A stretch of 64,000 bases of DNA from a bacterium (GTDB taxonomy: Bacteria; SZUA-79; Acidulodesulfobacterales; Acidulodesulfobacteraceae). The position numbers and the translations under genes were made by a program. A model generated the notes under the pieces. It worked only from the letters and a program-made list of their open reading frames with translations, searched no databases and was not told the origin of the DNA. This document shows positions 10,336 through 18,728 of this stretch, piece by piece; the first letter of the stretch is position 1, and the number at the start of each line of letters is the position of its first letter. The stretch covers positions 310,001 through 374,000 of the forward strand of contig JAJYDX010000001.1 in NCBI GenBank assembly GCA_021777135.1, written 5' to 3'.

Positions 10336-12086
10336 AGATTAATCCTGCTTTCCAAAGATTTTTTAAACTTAATTTTTTTTCTTTTTTTTGATTTTATAGC
10401 TTTATTGGGACATATATCTATACATAGTTTGCAGAAATTACATATCTCAGCGTCTATAAATATATTTTTATTATCTGTAATTTTAATTGCGGTACATCTT
10501 GTTTTTTGATAGCATAATCTGCACTCAAATTTTTCACATATAGAATTATTAATGTATAAATATGATGTATAATTTAAATTTCGTCCTGATTGCGCGATAT
10601 TATTACAGTCATTATCGATAAATATAAGGTTTGCGCTGTTCTTAATATTTAAATCTTTCAAGCGGGTCGCTTTTTTAACTATCATTTTTTTGAAAGATTT
10701 TAAAAGCGGATGGGAAAATAAAGTTTTTATGGCATAATCAAAATCATGTATTGATTTATAAACGACAAATACAATTTTATGATTAAGATTTAATTCGTTG
10801 CTTATTTTATTAAACTTATCTATCTGTTCAGAAAATCTTAAGGATGGAATAAAAATGTATAAATTTTTATTTAAATCTTTAGAATATAAATTAAATGATA
10901 AAAAAAGAGGGTTTTCCGTGAGCATTATGTTTTGAAATGAAAACCTTAATGCGCTTGAATTCAAAAGTGAAAAACACCCTTCTCCGCCTATTAATATGGA
11001 ATCTTCGGAAGCCTCTGGTTTTTTTTCAAGCCCCTGTAAAAAAGTAAATAAAGTGCAACCAGCGCAAAAAGATTTAGGTGACTTTATCTCTGTTATAACA
11101 AAGTCATCGGTACAAAATCCAAATTCTATGGCTTTATTGTTATCCGCTCCAATAAACTTTATATTTTTATATGTTAATAAGGTCTTATCGTCTTCTAAAA
11201 TATCTTTTACCGATTGTCCTAATAAACCTTTGCTGTCAAATATAAATATATTTTCATAATTATTGCCGCCGTCGGATCTAATTAATTCAATAAAACCGAT
11301 AGAATCAACAGGATTAATAAGATTAAATAAAATAATATCAGAATTGTCAGATAAATTTTTGTTTTCTATTATTTTATTAAAATATTCGGCATCTGTTAAA
11401 ATAAGATTATTTTGAGTTTTTCCTTTAAACAATTCTATATATTTCCCTGTATTTTTAAAAAATTGAATATTATTCCTTAACTCATAAGAAACAGTTTCCT
11501 TACCGTTATCCATTAAAGAAAAATTAGGTTTAGACGCGGTTCGTTCCGTATATTCTTTTTCTTCCTCAATGTTATATTCATTTATAATTGAGTCGTTAAG
11601 ATAAATAAGAACAGGTAGTTTTAATTTCTCAGAAAGTTCAAAATAATAAGGAAGGTGATCAATGAAACCTGATATTTTATGATAGTTGTATGTTGGAAAA
11701 ATACTTTCGAACGATAAGGAAAATTTATTAATCCCAGGTTTTTTAAAAAGGAATAAAACAATACCCCCGTTTAAATTTTTATTGGATATAAAATATTTTT
11801 CTAAAAATATAAAATTCAGAAAAGACTGATCATAGACAAATGCCATGGCTCTACGATTAGTTATTGAAAGAGAATAAACTTCAGTCCACAAAAGATCCAT
11901 ATCCGGCTGAATTTTTAATGAAAAATTCTTATCGATTTCAGCAAGCTTATCCGTGAGATTAGCGTCCAAAAAAGTATTGTTGATACCGTTATTTGAGGCT
12001 CTTTTCAGGATAAATTCTATACCGCCGGTAATATTATAACCTTTATCTCTATATAAAATATTTTTATTTCTATTAAGAATCCTCAT
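10332..12086 (-). CDS. Degenerate indolepyruvate ferredoxin oxidoreductase alpha-like protein (IorA-like)
   Basis: This 584-residue frame has the size and order of IorA. It has an N-terminal pyrimidine-type domain (NGGIVLFLFKKPGINKF, FELSEKLKLPVLIYL), a TPP-type domain start (SFCAGCTLFTFLQGL, LIGGEGCFSLLNS), and a C-terminal ferredoxin with C-x4-C-x2-C-x5-C then CNFCKLCIDICPNKAI. The thiamine-diphosphate/Mg motif of active enzymes (GDSTFxHxG...NN) is not recognisable; the region reads IFIPSLRFSEQ and HKIVFVVYK. The iron-sulfur cysteines are largely kept. The frame is intact over its full length, so this is a diverged protein rather than an obvious pseudogene. It is third in the aspS operon. 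Confidence 0.68.
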   Translation of the reverse strand: MRILNRNKNILYRDKGYNITGGIEFILKRASNNGINNTFLDANLTDKLAEIDKNFSLKIQPDMDLLWTEVYSLSITNRRAMAFVYDQSFLNFIFLEKYFISNKNLNGGIVLFLFKKPGINKFSLSFESIFPTYNYHKISGFIDHLPYYFELSEKLKLPVLIYLNDSIINEYNIEEEKEYTERTASKPNFSLMDNGKETVSYELRNNIQFFKNTGKYIELFKGKTQNNLILTDAEYFNKIIENKNLSDNSDIILFNLINPVDSIGFIELIRSDGGNNYENIFIFDSKGLLGQSVKDILEDDKTLLTYKNIKFIGADNNKAIEFGFCTDDFVITEIKSPKSFCAGCTLFTFLQGLEKKPEASEDSILIGGEGCFSLLNSSALRFSFQNIMLTENPLFLSFNLYSKDLNKNLYIFIPSLRFSEQIDKFNKISNELNLNHKIVFVVYKSIHDFDYAIKTLFSHPLLKSFKKMIVKKATRLKDLNIKNSANLIFIDNDCNNIAQSGRNLNYTSYLYINNSICEKFECRLCYQKTRCTAIKITDNKNIFIDAEICNFCKLCIDICPNKAIKSKKRKKIKFKKSLESRINL

Positions 12087-12100
12087 AATTTTTAATTTAA

Positions 12101-13600
12101 TTACATTAAATCTATGGGTTCCGCGCCTTCTATTTTTTTTAATTTTACGTCTTTTTTAGCAACGGATATAATGGTCGCGAATATATTGATGGCAACGAGT
12201 GAAATCATAACTATTGCAAATCCATGCATAAATGCAGAAATGTAAATATGTTCAGGTATAGCCGAATGTACAGTAGTGCCGGTATGGGACATCTCGTATC
12301 CGTGTTTGAGATATGTAAAGATAAGTCCGGATATTGCGACGCCGAAAATGAGACCTAATGCCCTCATCATATTTAGTATCCCTCCGGCCACTCCAAGTCT
12401 TTCAGGTGGTGCGGACAGCATTATCGCGCTGTTGTTTGGAGGAGTGAAAATACCCATTCCGACTCCTAGTATAATAAATTCAAAAATTAAAAGATATATA
12501 TTTACTGCCGGAGTTATGAATGTTAAAAGTAATGTTGAAATTGCGCAGATAAACATTCCGGTAGTAGTCATGATACGCGAGCCTAATTTATCAGAGATCG
12601 CTCCTGCAAATGGAGCGATAATAGCCATAGAAAGCGGTATAGGGGTTAGAATAGAACCGGTTACCGCGGCATTATAATGTAGTACTTCTTCTAAATAGAA
12701 AGGCATAAGAAATAAAACTGCGAAAAGAACATAATAAGATAAAAGACCTGTAGTATTGCCAGCCGAAAACCCCCATTTTTTAAACATTTTCAGGTCAATC
12801 ATAGGGTGTTTGACTTTTAATTCCGTATATACAAATAGCGGCAATAATACCATAGCAATAAAGAAATAAATGAGGATTACCGGAGAACTCCATCCAAGTT
12901 TTTCTCCCTGGTTAACTGCTAAAACTAATGAAGCTAAGCCGGCAGCAAAAAAAGATATGCCCAAATAGTCAATTTTCTCCTTTTTCGCGGATATCTTGGC
13001 TTTGCTGGACGGAAGTATAAAAAGAGCCATAAATGTTCCTATTATTCCTATCGGGACATTTACGTAAAATATTAATCGCCAGTTCACGGCTGCTATAAGC
13101 ACGCCGCCGACAAATGGGCCAACAGACATTGCTATAGCTTGTATGGAACCCTGAAGACCTATGGCTTTTCCTAATTCGTTTGAAGGAAAAGCCTGCGTTA
13201 TTATAGCAACGGAATTTGCCTGAAGCAAGCCTGCGCCTACAGCCTGAAGCACGCGTGAAAATATAAGAAAATTTGCGTTAGGGGAAATTCCGCATAGTGC
13301 AGAGCCCACAGTAAAAACTACGAATCCGATATTATACATCTTTGTTCTTCCGAACATATCAGCAAGCCTGCCGAATAGAGGTAAAAAAACTGTCAATGTT
13401 AACATATATGCCATCGCAACCCATTCTATTGTAGACATAGGAACTGCAAAGCCGTGTTGCATAGTCGGCATCGCGACGTTAACTATGCTGACGTCTAAAG
13501 CAGACATGGTTGCTCCGACGAGGACCGTTGTAAGAATAAACCACTTCCAGTTAGGATGAGATTCAAAGTATGGATGTGGGAATGTAGATTTTTTTTCCAA
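12101..13600 (-). CDS. MFS drug exporter, DHA2 (EmrB/QacA) type
   Basis: The 499-residue membrane protein shows about 14 hydrophobic segments, the DHA2 hallmark. The first helix motif is GATMSALDVSIVNVAMPTM, motif A is GRLADMFGRTKMYNIG, and motif C-like glycines occur around SVGPFVGGVLIAAVNWRLIFYVNVPIG. Such proteins use the proton gradient to export hydrophobic or cationic compounds. No membrane-fusion partner (EmrA) is adjacent. It starts 19 bases after aspS with a GGAG signal and probably belongs to the same transcript. Substrate unknown. Confidence 0.92.
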   Translation of the reverse strand: MEKKSTFPHPYFESHPNWKWFILTTVLVGATMSALDVSIVNVAMPTMQHGFAVPMSTIEWVAMAYMLTLTVFLPLFGRLADMFGRTKMYNIGFVVFTVGSALCGISPNANFLIFSRVLQAVGAGLLQANSVAIITQAFPSNELGKAIGLQGSIQAIAMSVGPFVGGVLIAAVNWRLIFYVNVPIGIIGTFMALFILPSSKAKISAKKEKIDYLGISFFAAGLASLVLAVNQGEKLGWSSPVILIYFFIAMVLLPLFVYTELKVKHPMIDLKMFKKWGFSAGNTTGLLSYYVLFAVLFLMPFYLEEVLHYNAAVTGSILTPIPLSMAIIAPFAGAISDKLGSRIMTTTGMFICAISTLLLTFITPAVNIYLLIFEFIILGVGMGIFTPPNNSAIMLSAPPERLGVAGGILNMMRALGLIFGVAISGLIFTYLKHGYEMSHTGTTVHSAIPEHIYISAFMHGFAIVMISLVAINIFATIISVAKKDVKLKKIEGAEPIDLM

Positions 13601-13619
13601 TTTAATACTCCTCCAGTTT

Positions 13620-15428
13620 TTATTCGGATTTTAAATTTTTACCTGCTGTTTCCCGCAATTTTATTCCGAGTTCTCTAAGTTGAATGTCTTTTACGACAGA
13701 AGGAGCATCGGTAAGAGGACAATAAGCTTTCTGCGTCTTAGGGAAAGCTATTACTTCTCTTATAGAATTTTCGTTTTTTAACAGCATTAATATTCTATCA
13801 ACGCCGAAGGCTATGCCTCCGTGAGGAGGCGCTCCAAAGCTTAAAGCATCAAGAAGGAATCCAAATTTAGCCTTTGCTTCTTCAGGCGATATGGAAAGAA
13901 TTTCAAAAATTTTACCCTGCAGTTTAGTATCGTGGATTCTTATACTGCCTCCGCCAATCTCTTCTCCGTTAAGAACAAGGTCGTAACTGTCCGATTTAAC
14001 CGAAAGAGGATTATTTTCAAGTTTGTTTAAATCTTTTTCTGCCGGTGAGGTAAAAGGGTGGTGGACGGAAACAATCTTTTTTTCTTCTTCGGAATATTCA
14101 AATAAAGGAAAATTAACGACCCATAAAATATCGAATCTGCCTTCGGGGATAAGGCCGTATGTTTTTGCAAGGTGGAGCCTAAGTCTGCCAAGGACACTTT
14201 CTGCAGTTTTTTTTGAATCTGACTGGTAAAAAATTATATCACCGTTTTTAGCGCCAAGCCTAGCAACAGTTTTTTCTCTTTCGTCGTCAGATATGAATTT
14301 TGCAATTCCCCCTTCAAGTAGCCCGTTTTCACCTACTTTAGTCCATGCGAGCCCTTTTGCACCAAAATCTTTAACAATATTTAAAAGTTCATCGATATCT
14401 TTTCTAGAAAGAAGATTTGACCCGTTAGGCAAGCAAATTGCTTTAATTACTCCGCCTTTTTGAATATTATCTTTAAATACGTTTAATGCCGAGTTTGTAA
14501 AAGTATCCGTCAAATTATTAATAAGCAGTTCAAATCTTGTGTCAGGTTTATCGCTGCCGTACTTGTCCATTGCTTCATCATAATCCAGAACTTTAAAGGG
14601 TTTTTCTAATTTTATATTAAGAAGCTTATTGAATATTAAAGCAAATAAATCTTCAGTAATTGAAATAATGTCTTCGGTTTCTACAAAAGACATTTCCATG
14701 TCTAGCTGGGTAAATTCTGGCTGTCTGTCCGATCTTAAATCTTCATCCCTAAAACAACGGACTATTTGGTAATATCTTTCGAATCCGCTGACCATAAGGA
14801 TTTGTTTAAACAACTGAGGAGATTGAGGAAGGGCGAAAAAATGCCCCTCGTTTAATCTTGAAGGCACTAAAAAGTCTCTGGAACCCTCTGGAGTGCTTTT
14901 TGTTAAAAAAGGAGTTTCTATATCGAAAAAACCTTTATTATTTAAAAAATCTCTAATGAGATAGGTAAAATTGGACCTGAATATTAAATTTTCCTTTAAC
15001 CGTTTACTTCTTAAATCTAGATATCTGTACTTAAGCCGCGTGAATTCGTTAACGTCGTTTTCTTCATCTATTTGAAATGGTAGGACTTCGCACGTGTTAA
15101 GAACATCAACAGATTCTGAAATAATTTCTATGCTGCCTGTTTTTAACCCTGTATTTTCAGTCCCTTGTGGTCTTTTTCTTACTGTTCCGGTGATAGAAAC
15201 GACATATTCATTTTTTAATTTTTTGGCTATTTTAAAAGATTCTTTATCTATGTTTTCGTCGAAAACTATTTGCAATATGCCTGAATAATCCCTTAAATCG
15301 ATAAATATTAAGCCTCCGTGGTCGCGATAATGCATTACCCATCCTTTAAAGGTAAACTTTTTACCTATGTCGGATTCCTGAATATCTTCACATAACGTTC
15401 TTAAGGTTTTATTTAAGTTTTGAGGCAT
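13620..15428 (-). CDS. aspS: Aspartyl-tRNA synthetase
   Basis: A 602-residue bacterial-type AspRS. It has an N-terminal OB-fold anticodon domain (FKGWVMHYRDHGGLIFIDLRDYSG), class II motif 1 around FFDIETPFLTKSTPEGSRDF, motif 2 YYQIVRCFRDEDLRSDRQPEFTQLDMEMSF, the GAD insertion, and motif 3 PPHGGIAFGVDRILML. It charges tRNA-Asp. Whether it also mischarges tRNA-Asn, as in organisms with GatCAB, depends on genes outside the window. It has its own good promoter, whose -35 lies inside the neighbouring hydrolase gene, and heads a four-gene minus-strand operon. Confidence 0.98.
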   Translation of the reverse strand: MPQNLNKTLRTLCEDIQESDIGKKFTFKGWVMHYRDHGGLIFIDLRDYSGILQIVFDENIDKESFKIAKKLKNEYVVSITGTVRKRPQGTENTGLKTGSIEIISESVDVLNTCEVLPFQIDEENDVNEFTRLKYRYLDLRSKRLKENLIFRSNFTYLIRDFLNNKGFFDIETPFLTKSTPEGSRDFLVPSRLNEGHFFALPQSPQLFKQILMVSGFERYYQIVRCFRDEDLRSDRQPEFTQLDMEMSFVETEDIISITEDLFALIFNKLLNIKLEKPFKVLDYDEAMDKYGSDKPDTRFELLINNLTDTFTNSALNVFKDNIQKGGVIKAICLPNGSNLLSRKDIDELLNIVKDFGAKGLAWTKVGENGLLEGGIAKFISDDEREKTVARLGAKNGDIIFYQSDSKKTAESVLGRLRLHLAKTYGLIPEGRFDILWVVNFPLFEYSEEEKKIVSVHHPFTSPAEKDLNKLENNPLSVKSDSYDLVLNGEEIGGGSIRIHDTKLQGKIFEILSISPEEAKAKFGFLLDALSFGAPPHGGIAFGVDRILMLLKNENSIREVIAFPKTQKAYCPLTDAPSVVKDIQLRELGIKLRETAGKNLKSE

Positions 15429-15488
15429 TTATATATTCTCTCCAAATTTTAAAAATAAACATGGTTGAATTTTAGTTCAATTTTAAAG

Positions 15489-15516
15489 TTTATAATTTTA
15501 GTGTTGCTTATGTCAA
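15489..15516 (-). promoter_or_regulatory. Sigma-70 promoter of the aspS operon
   Basis: On the minus strand: a perfect TTGACA (15511-15516), a 16-base spacer and TATAAA (15489-15494). The leader is about 55 bases and ends in a GGAGAG ribosome site. The -35 overlaps the 3' end of the hydrolase gene. Confidence 0.75.
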
Positions 15517-16344
15517 TAAAAATTTATCTATTTCTTTTTCCATAAGATAATTGTCATATAAAAAATCTACATGGTTTTTTACAGGTATTTGCAATATTAT
15601 CGCACTGTTTATTTTTCTATGTAATTCTATCATGCATTCTTCACGTATAATTAAATCGTTTTTGGAATATATAAGATTAAAAAAAATTCCGAATCTGTTA
15701 ATAACATTTATATCTGTTTCATAATTTTCGACGTAATATTTAGAATACTTGAAATCGTTTATCACTACTTGCATATTGGTTCTTTTTATATCTGTTAATG
15801 CTTTATCTATAATACTTTTATTTTTTGATGCAAGCGCATCTTTTAAAAAAAGAATAATAGTTCTTTCGAAAGATTTTTCTAAGCTTTTTATAAAACTATC
15901 GCTTATAAAGGTATTATGACATCCTGCAATAAGCATTGCCTTTTTGGTTTTATATGGAAATAATGACGCGTATTTGAGGCAAACTTGCGCCCCCATAGAA
16001 TGTCCTATTAATATATAATGGTTATTATCATCAAAAATTTTTGACAAAATTGAGTTCAAAATTTCAGCATAATAAGTTATGCCGCAAATATTTTTTTTGA
16101 ATAAATCTTGATTTAAGCTGTTTTCTAGGTCTGATGCAAACGATCTAAAATGAAACGGAAGGTCAAAAACCAATATATTAAAAATTGTGCCGTATTTTTT
16201 TTTTAAGTTATTAAAAATTGAAAGCATTGAAAGATGATTCCCACCGGCTCCGTGAATTAAAATTATGGATTCTGTTTTTTCCGGTAAATAAGATTTATGA
16301 AGTATGTAAAAAATTTCGACGTCGCTTGATTTGATATATGGCAT
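15508..16344 (-). CDS. Alpha/beta-hydrolase fold protein
   Basis: A 278-residue protein with the alpha/beta-hydrolase plan: oxyanion strand LIHGAGGNHLSML (about residues 29-41), nucleophile elbow GHSMG with Ser116, a probable acid in YSKNDLIIREE, and a late histidine in VKNHVDFLYDN. There is no signal peptide, so it should be cytoplasmic. The family covers esterases, haloperoxidases and C-C hydrolases; nothing nearby points to a substrate. The start ATG has little ribosome-site support. Confidence 0.85.
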   Translation of the reverse strand: MPYIKSSDVEIFYILHKSYLPEKTESIILIHGAGGNHLSMLSIFNNLKKKYGTIFNILVFDLPFHFRSFASDLENSLNQDLFKKNICGITYYAEILNSILSKIFDDNNHYILIGHSMGAQVCLKYASLFPYKTKKAMLIAGCHNTFISDSFIKSLEKSFERTIILFLKDALASKNKSIIDKALTDIKRTNMQVVINDFKYSKYYVENYETDINVINRFGIFFNLIYSKNDLIIREECMIELHRKINSAIILQIPVKNHVDFLYDNYLMEKEIDKFLLT

Positions 16345-16460
16345 AGATAATGAGAACTTTTAACGGCGCAGGTTCAAAAATTTAGCAAATTATGATATAT
16401 TAAAAGTAAAAAATATCAGAAATTATATATATTAATTAATTTATTATAACACAAGAAATA

Positions 16461-17354
16461 ATGACGTTCTTAAAAAAAATAATATATTTTTATTATAAAA
16501 AAGGGCTTAAAAAAGAAGTATTAAAAAATAAAATACCCGGTCATATAGGTATTATACTTGACGGCAATAGGAGATACGCAAAAAAACTCGGTTTAGAAGG
16601 TGCTTTTAGGGGGCATAAAAAAGGAGCGGATAAGCTTTATAAAGTTTTATCGTGGTGTATAGAATTAAATATTAAAGTCGTTACCGTGTGGGCTTTTTCT
16701 ACCGATAATTTCAAAAGAGAAAAGTACGAAGTGGACGGCTTATTAGATATAATAAAATCTCAACTTGAATTTTATATAAATTCAAAATTTATAAACGAAA
16801 ATAAGATAAGTATAAAGGTTATAGGCAAAAGAGAGCTTCTGCCAGACGATTTATTAGCTGTAATAGACGAACTTGAAAATAAAACAAAAAATTATCATAA
16901 TCTAAGGCTTTATATAGCTTTGGGATACGGAGGAAGGCAGGAAATATGCGATGCCATTATAAACTTCATTTCTGATAGTTCTTTTATAAAATCAAAATTG
17001 AGCCAAAAACATGACGTATTTAAAGAAGATGCTGAAGAAAATTGTTCCGACGTTTTATCTTCACCTGAAAATACAAAACATATCTGTTCTAATAGCTTTG
17101 TTGACGATTACGATTATTTGTCTAATATTATTACCGTGGAGAACATATCAAAATATCTTTATGCTAAAGGTTCCCCAGATCCTGACTTAATTATTAGGAC
17201 AAGCGGAGAAATAAGGCTTTCCGGTTTTCTGTTATGGCAGAGCGCATACAGCGAATTCTATTTTTGCGACGCTTACTGGCCGGAGTTCAGGGAAATCGAT
17301 TTTCTTAGGGCAATTAGAAGTTATCAATCTAGAAAAATAAGGGCGGGAAAGTAA
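16461..17354 (+). CDS. uppS: Undecaprenyl diphosphate synthase with central insertion
   Basis: This cis-prenyltransferase makes the C55 lipid carrier for peptidoglycan and other surface polymers. It has GHIGIILDGNRRYAKKLG with catalytic Asp34, RGHKKGADKL, TVWAFSTDNFKRE, and the C-terminal DPDLIIRTSGEIRLSGFLLWQSAYSEFYF. At 297 residues it is longer than the usual 240-260. The excess is mostly an acidic, polar insert of about 40 residues (roughly 175-215, including FKEDAEENCSDVLSSPEN). The RTSGExRLSGFLLWQSAYSEFYF version resembles archaeal and actinobacterial forms, so product chain length could differ. It is followed 1 base later by an MFS gene. Confidence 0.93.
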   Translation: MTFLKKIIYFYYKKGLKKEVLKNKIPGHIGIILDGNRRYAKKLGLEGAFRGHKKGADKLYKVLSWCIELNIKVVTVWAFSTDNFKREKYEVDGLLDIIKSQLEFYINSKFINENKISIKVIGKRELLPDDLLAVIDELENKTKNYHNLRLYIALGYGGRQEICDAIINFISDSSFIKSKLSQKHDVFKEDAEENCSDVLSSPENTKHICSNSFVDDYDYLSNIITVENISKYLYAKGSPDPDLIIRTSGEIRLSGFLLWQSAYSEFYFCDAYWPEFREIDFLRAIRSYQSRKIRAGK

Positions 17355-17355
17355 G

Positions 17356-18513
17356 ATGGCTTTTAATAAAACACAGAAAAAGACCATTGCAGCTATGAGT
17401 TCCGTGGTGGGGCTAAGGATGCTTGCCGTATTTATTGTTCTGCCAGTTTTTGTGCTGTTTGCCAAACAATTCTCGTCTAATTTTATTTTAATTGGCGTAG
17501 CTTTTGGGATTTACGGTTTGTCAAGAGCTATATTTCAAATACCTTTCGGCTATCTTTCGGACAAGATTGGAAGAAAAAACATCTTGTTTTTTGGGATGTT
17601 ATTGTTCGGAGTATTAACTTTTATAATTGGGTTTTCTTCCGATATTTATGAACTTATTTTATTGAGGTTTCTACAGGGAGTTGCTGCTGAAAGCTCGGTG
17701 GCGTTTGCGTTGGTGTCAGATACCGTTTCCGAAAACGACAGAGCTAAAGCGTTAGCATTTCTAGGTATACCGATAGGGCTCAGTTTTGTTGTGGGGATAG
17801 TAGCAGGACCTCTTCTTTCTTATTATTTCGGTTATTCTTTTTTGTTTTACTTCTCTGGCATTCTTGGCGTAATTTCAGCGTTTTTGATTCTTTTTTGGGT
17901 GGAAGAACCAAAGAGTAAAAAAATGTTAAAAGAAATCGAGGTTTCATTAAAAGATGCCGTGAAAGTACTTAAAAATAAAACGTTGGCAAATCTTTCTGTT
18001 CAGGGATTCTTACTTTCTTTTTTTATGACGGTCTTCTTTTTTGGCTTGCCTTTAATAGTTAAAAGCGAACTCGGAACGGGTTACTATTATAAAGTTTTAA
18101 TTCCTATGGTGATTTTTTCGCTTTTTGCCATGATGAAAGCGTCAAAAAAAGCAGATATGGGATACGAGGTTCATCTTTTAAAAGTCAGCTTTATATTAAT
18201 GGGTATTTCAAGTATTTTCATGTTTTCCAATTTCGGTAATTATGCGCTGCCTGCAATAATTATCGGAGGCATTATTTTTTTTACCGGTTTTTCCATTACA
18301 GAGCCCATAATGCCTTCCTTGGTAGCATCGTCGTCTGATAAATCTTTGGTTGGAACATCTATGGGAGTTTATAATACTCTACAATTTTCCGGAAGTTTCT
18401 TTGGCGGAAGCATTGCCGGTTTCTTGTACAAAAGTTATTATGGCTTAATGCCTGTGGTTTTAATTATATCTTCCATAGTATGTTATATTTTAATAACGAG
18501 GATTAGAAAATGA
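17356..18513 (+). CDS. MFS transporter (12-segment, sugar/drug efflux type)
   Basis: A 385-residue protein with about 12 hydrophobic segments and the MFS loop-2 signature GYLSDKIGRKNILFFG. It resembles the bacterial YajR/DHA1 efflux group in layout (FGIYGLSRAIFQIPFGYLSD). It lacks the C-terminal cytoplasmic domain of YajR. It lies 1 base after uppS and overlaps the CDGSH gene by 4 bases (ATGA), so the three are probably one operon. Substrate is not predictable. Confidence 0.88.
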   Translation: MAFNKTQKKTIAAMSSVVGLRMLAVFIVLPVFVLFAKQFSSNFILIGVAFGIYGLSRAIFQIPFGYLSDKIGRKNILFFGMLLFGVLTFIIGFSSDIYELILLRFLQGVAAESSVAFALVSDTVSENDRAKALAFLGIPIGLSFVVGIVAGPLLSYYFGYSFLFYFSGILGVISAFLILFWVEEPKSKKMLKEIEVSLKDAVKVLKNKTLANLSVQGFLLSFFMTVFFFGLPLIVKSELGTGYYYKVLIPMVIFSLFAMMKASKKADMGYEVHLLKVSFILMGISSIFMFSNFGNYALPAIIIGGIIFFTGFSITEPIMPSLVASSSDKSLVGTSMGVYNTLQFSGSFFGGSIAGFLYKSYYGLMPVVLIISSIVCYILITRIRK

Positions 18514-18722
18514 AAAATATAGATAAGGTAGATTTAGCCAAATTAAAATCAAAAGTAAAAGGAAGACCGTTGTACTTTTGCAAATGTGGATTATCAAAGA
18601 GACTTCCTTATTGTGACGGCAGACACGGTTGCGACGAATCTGTCGATAAAAATAATAAAGTTCGGACGGAGCAAGATATAATAAAAGATACCGGCGCTAA
18701 AGATAAAGCTGAAAGCGAATAA
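18510..18722 (+). CDS. CDGSH-type iron-sulfur protein
   Basis: A 70-residue protein with one CDGSH motif. The segment FCKCGLSKRLPYCDGRH fits C-x-C-x2-S-x3-P-x-C-D-G-x-H, the three-Cys one-His site for a [2Fe-2S] cluster, with Arg at the usual Ser/Ala/Thr place. There is no membrane anchor, so it is a soluble bacterial version. Roles proposed for the family include cluster transfer and redox sensing. It overlaps the MFS gene by 4 bases, so translation is probably coupled. The lysine-rich, acidic tail has no recognisable domain. Confidence 0.88.
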   Translation: MKNIDKVDLAKLKSKVKGRPLYFCKCGLSKRLPYCDGRHGCDESVDKNNKVRTEQDIIKDTGAKDKAESE

Positions 18723-18728
18723 TTATAC

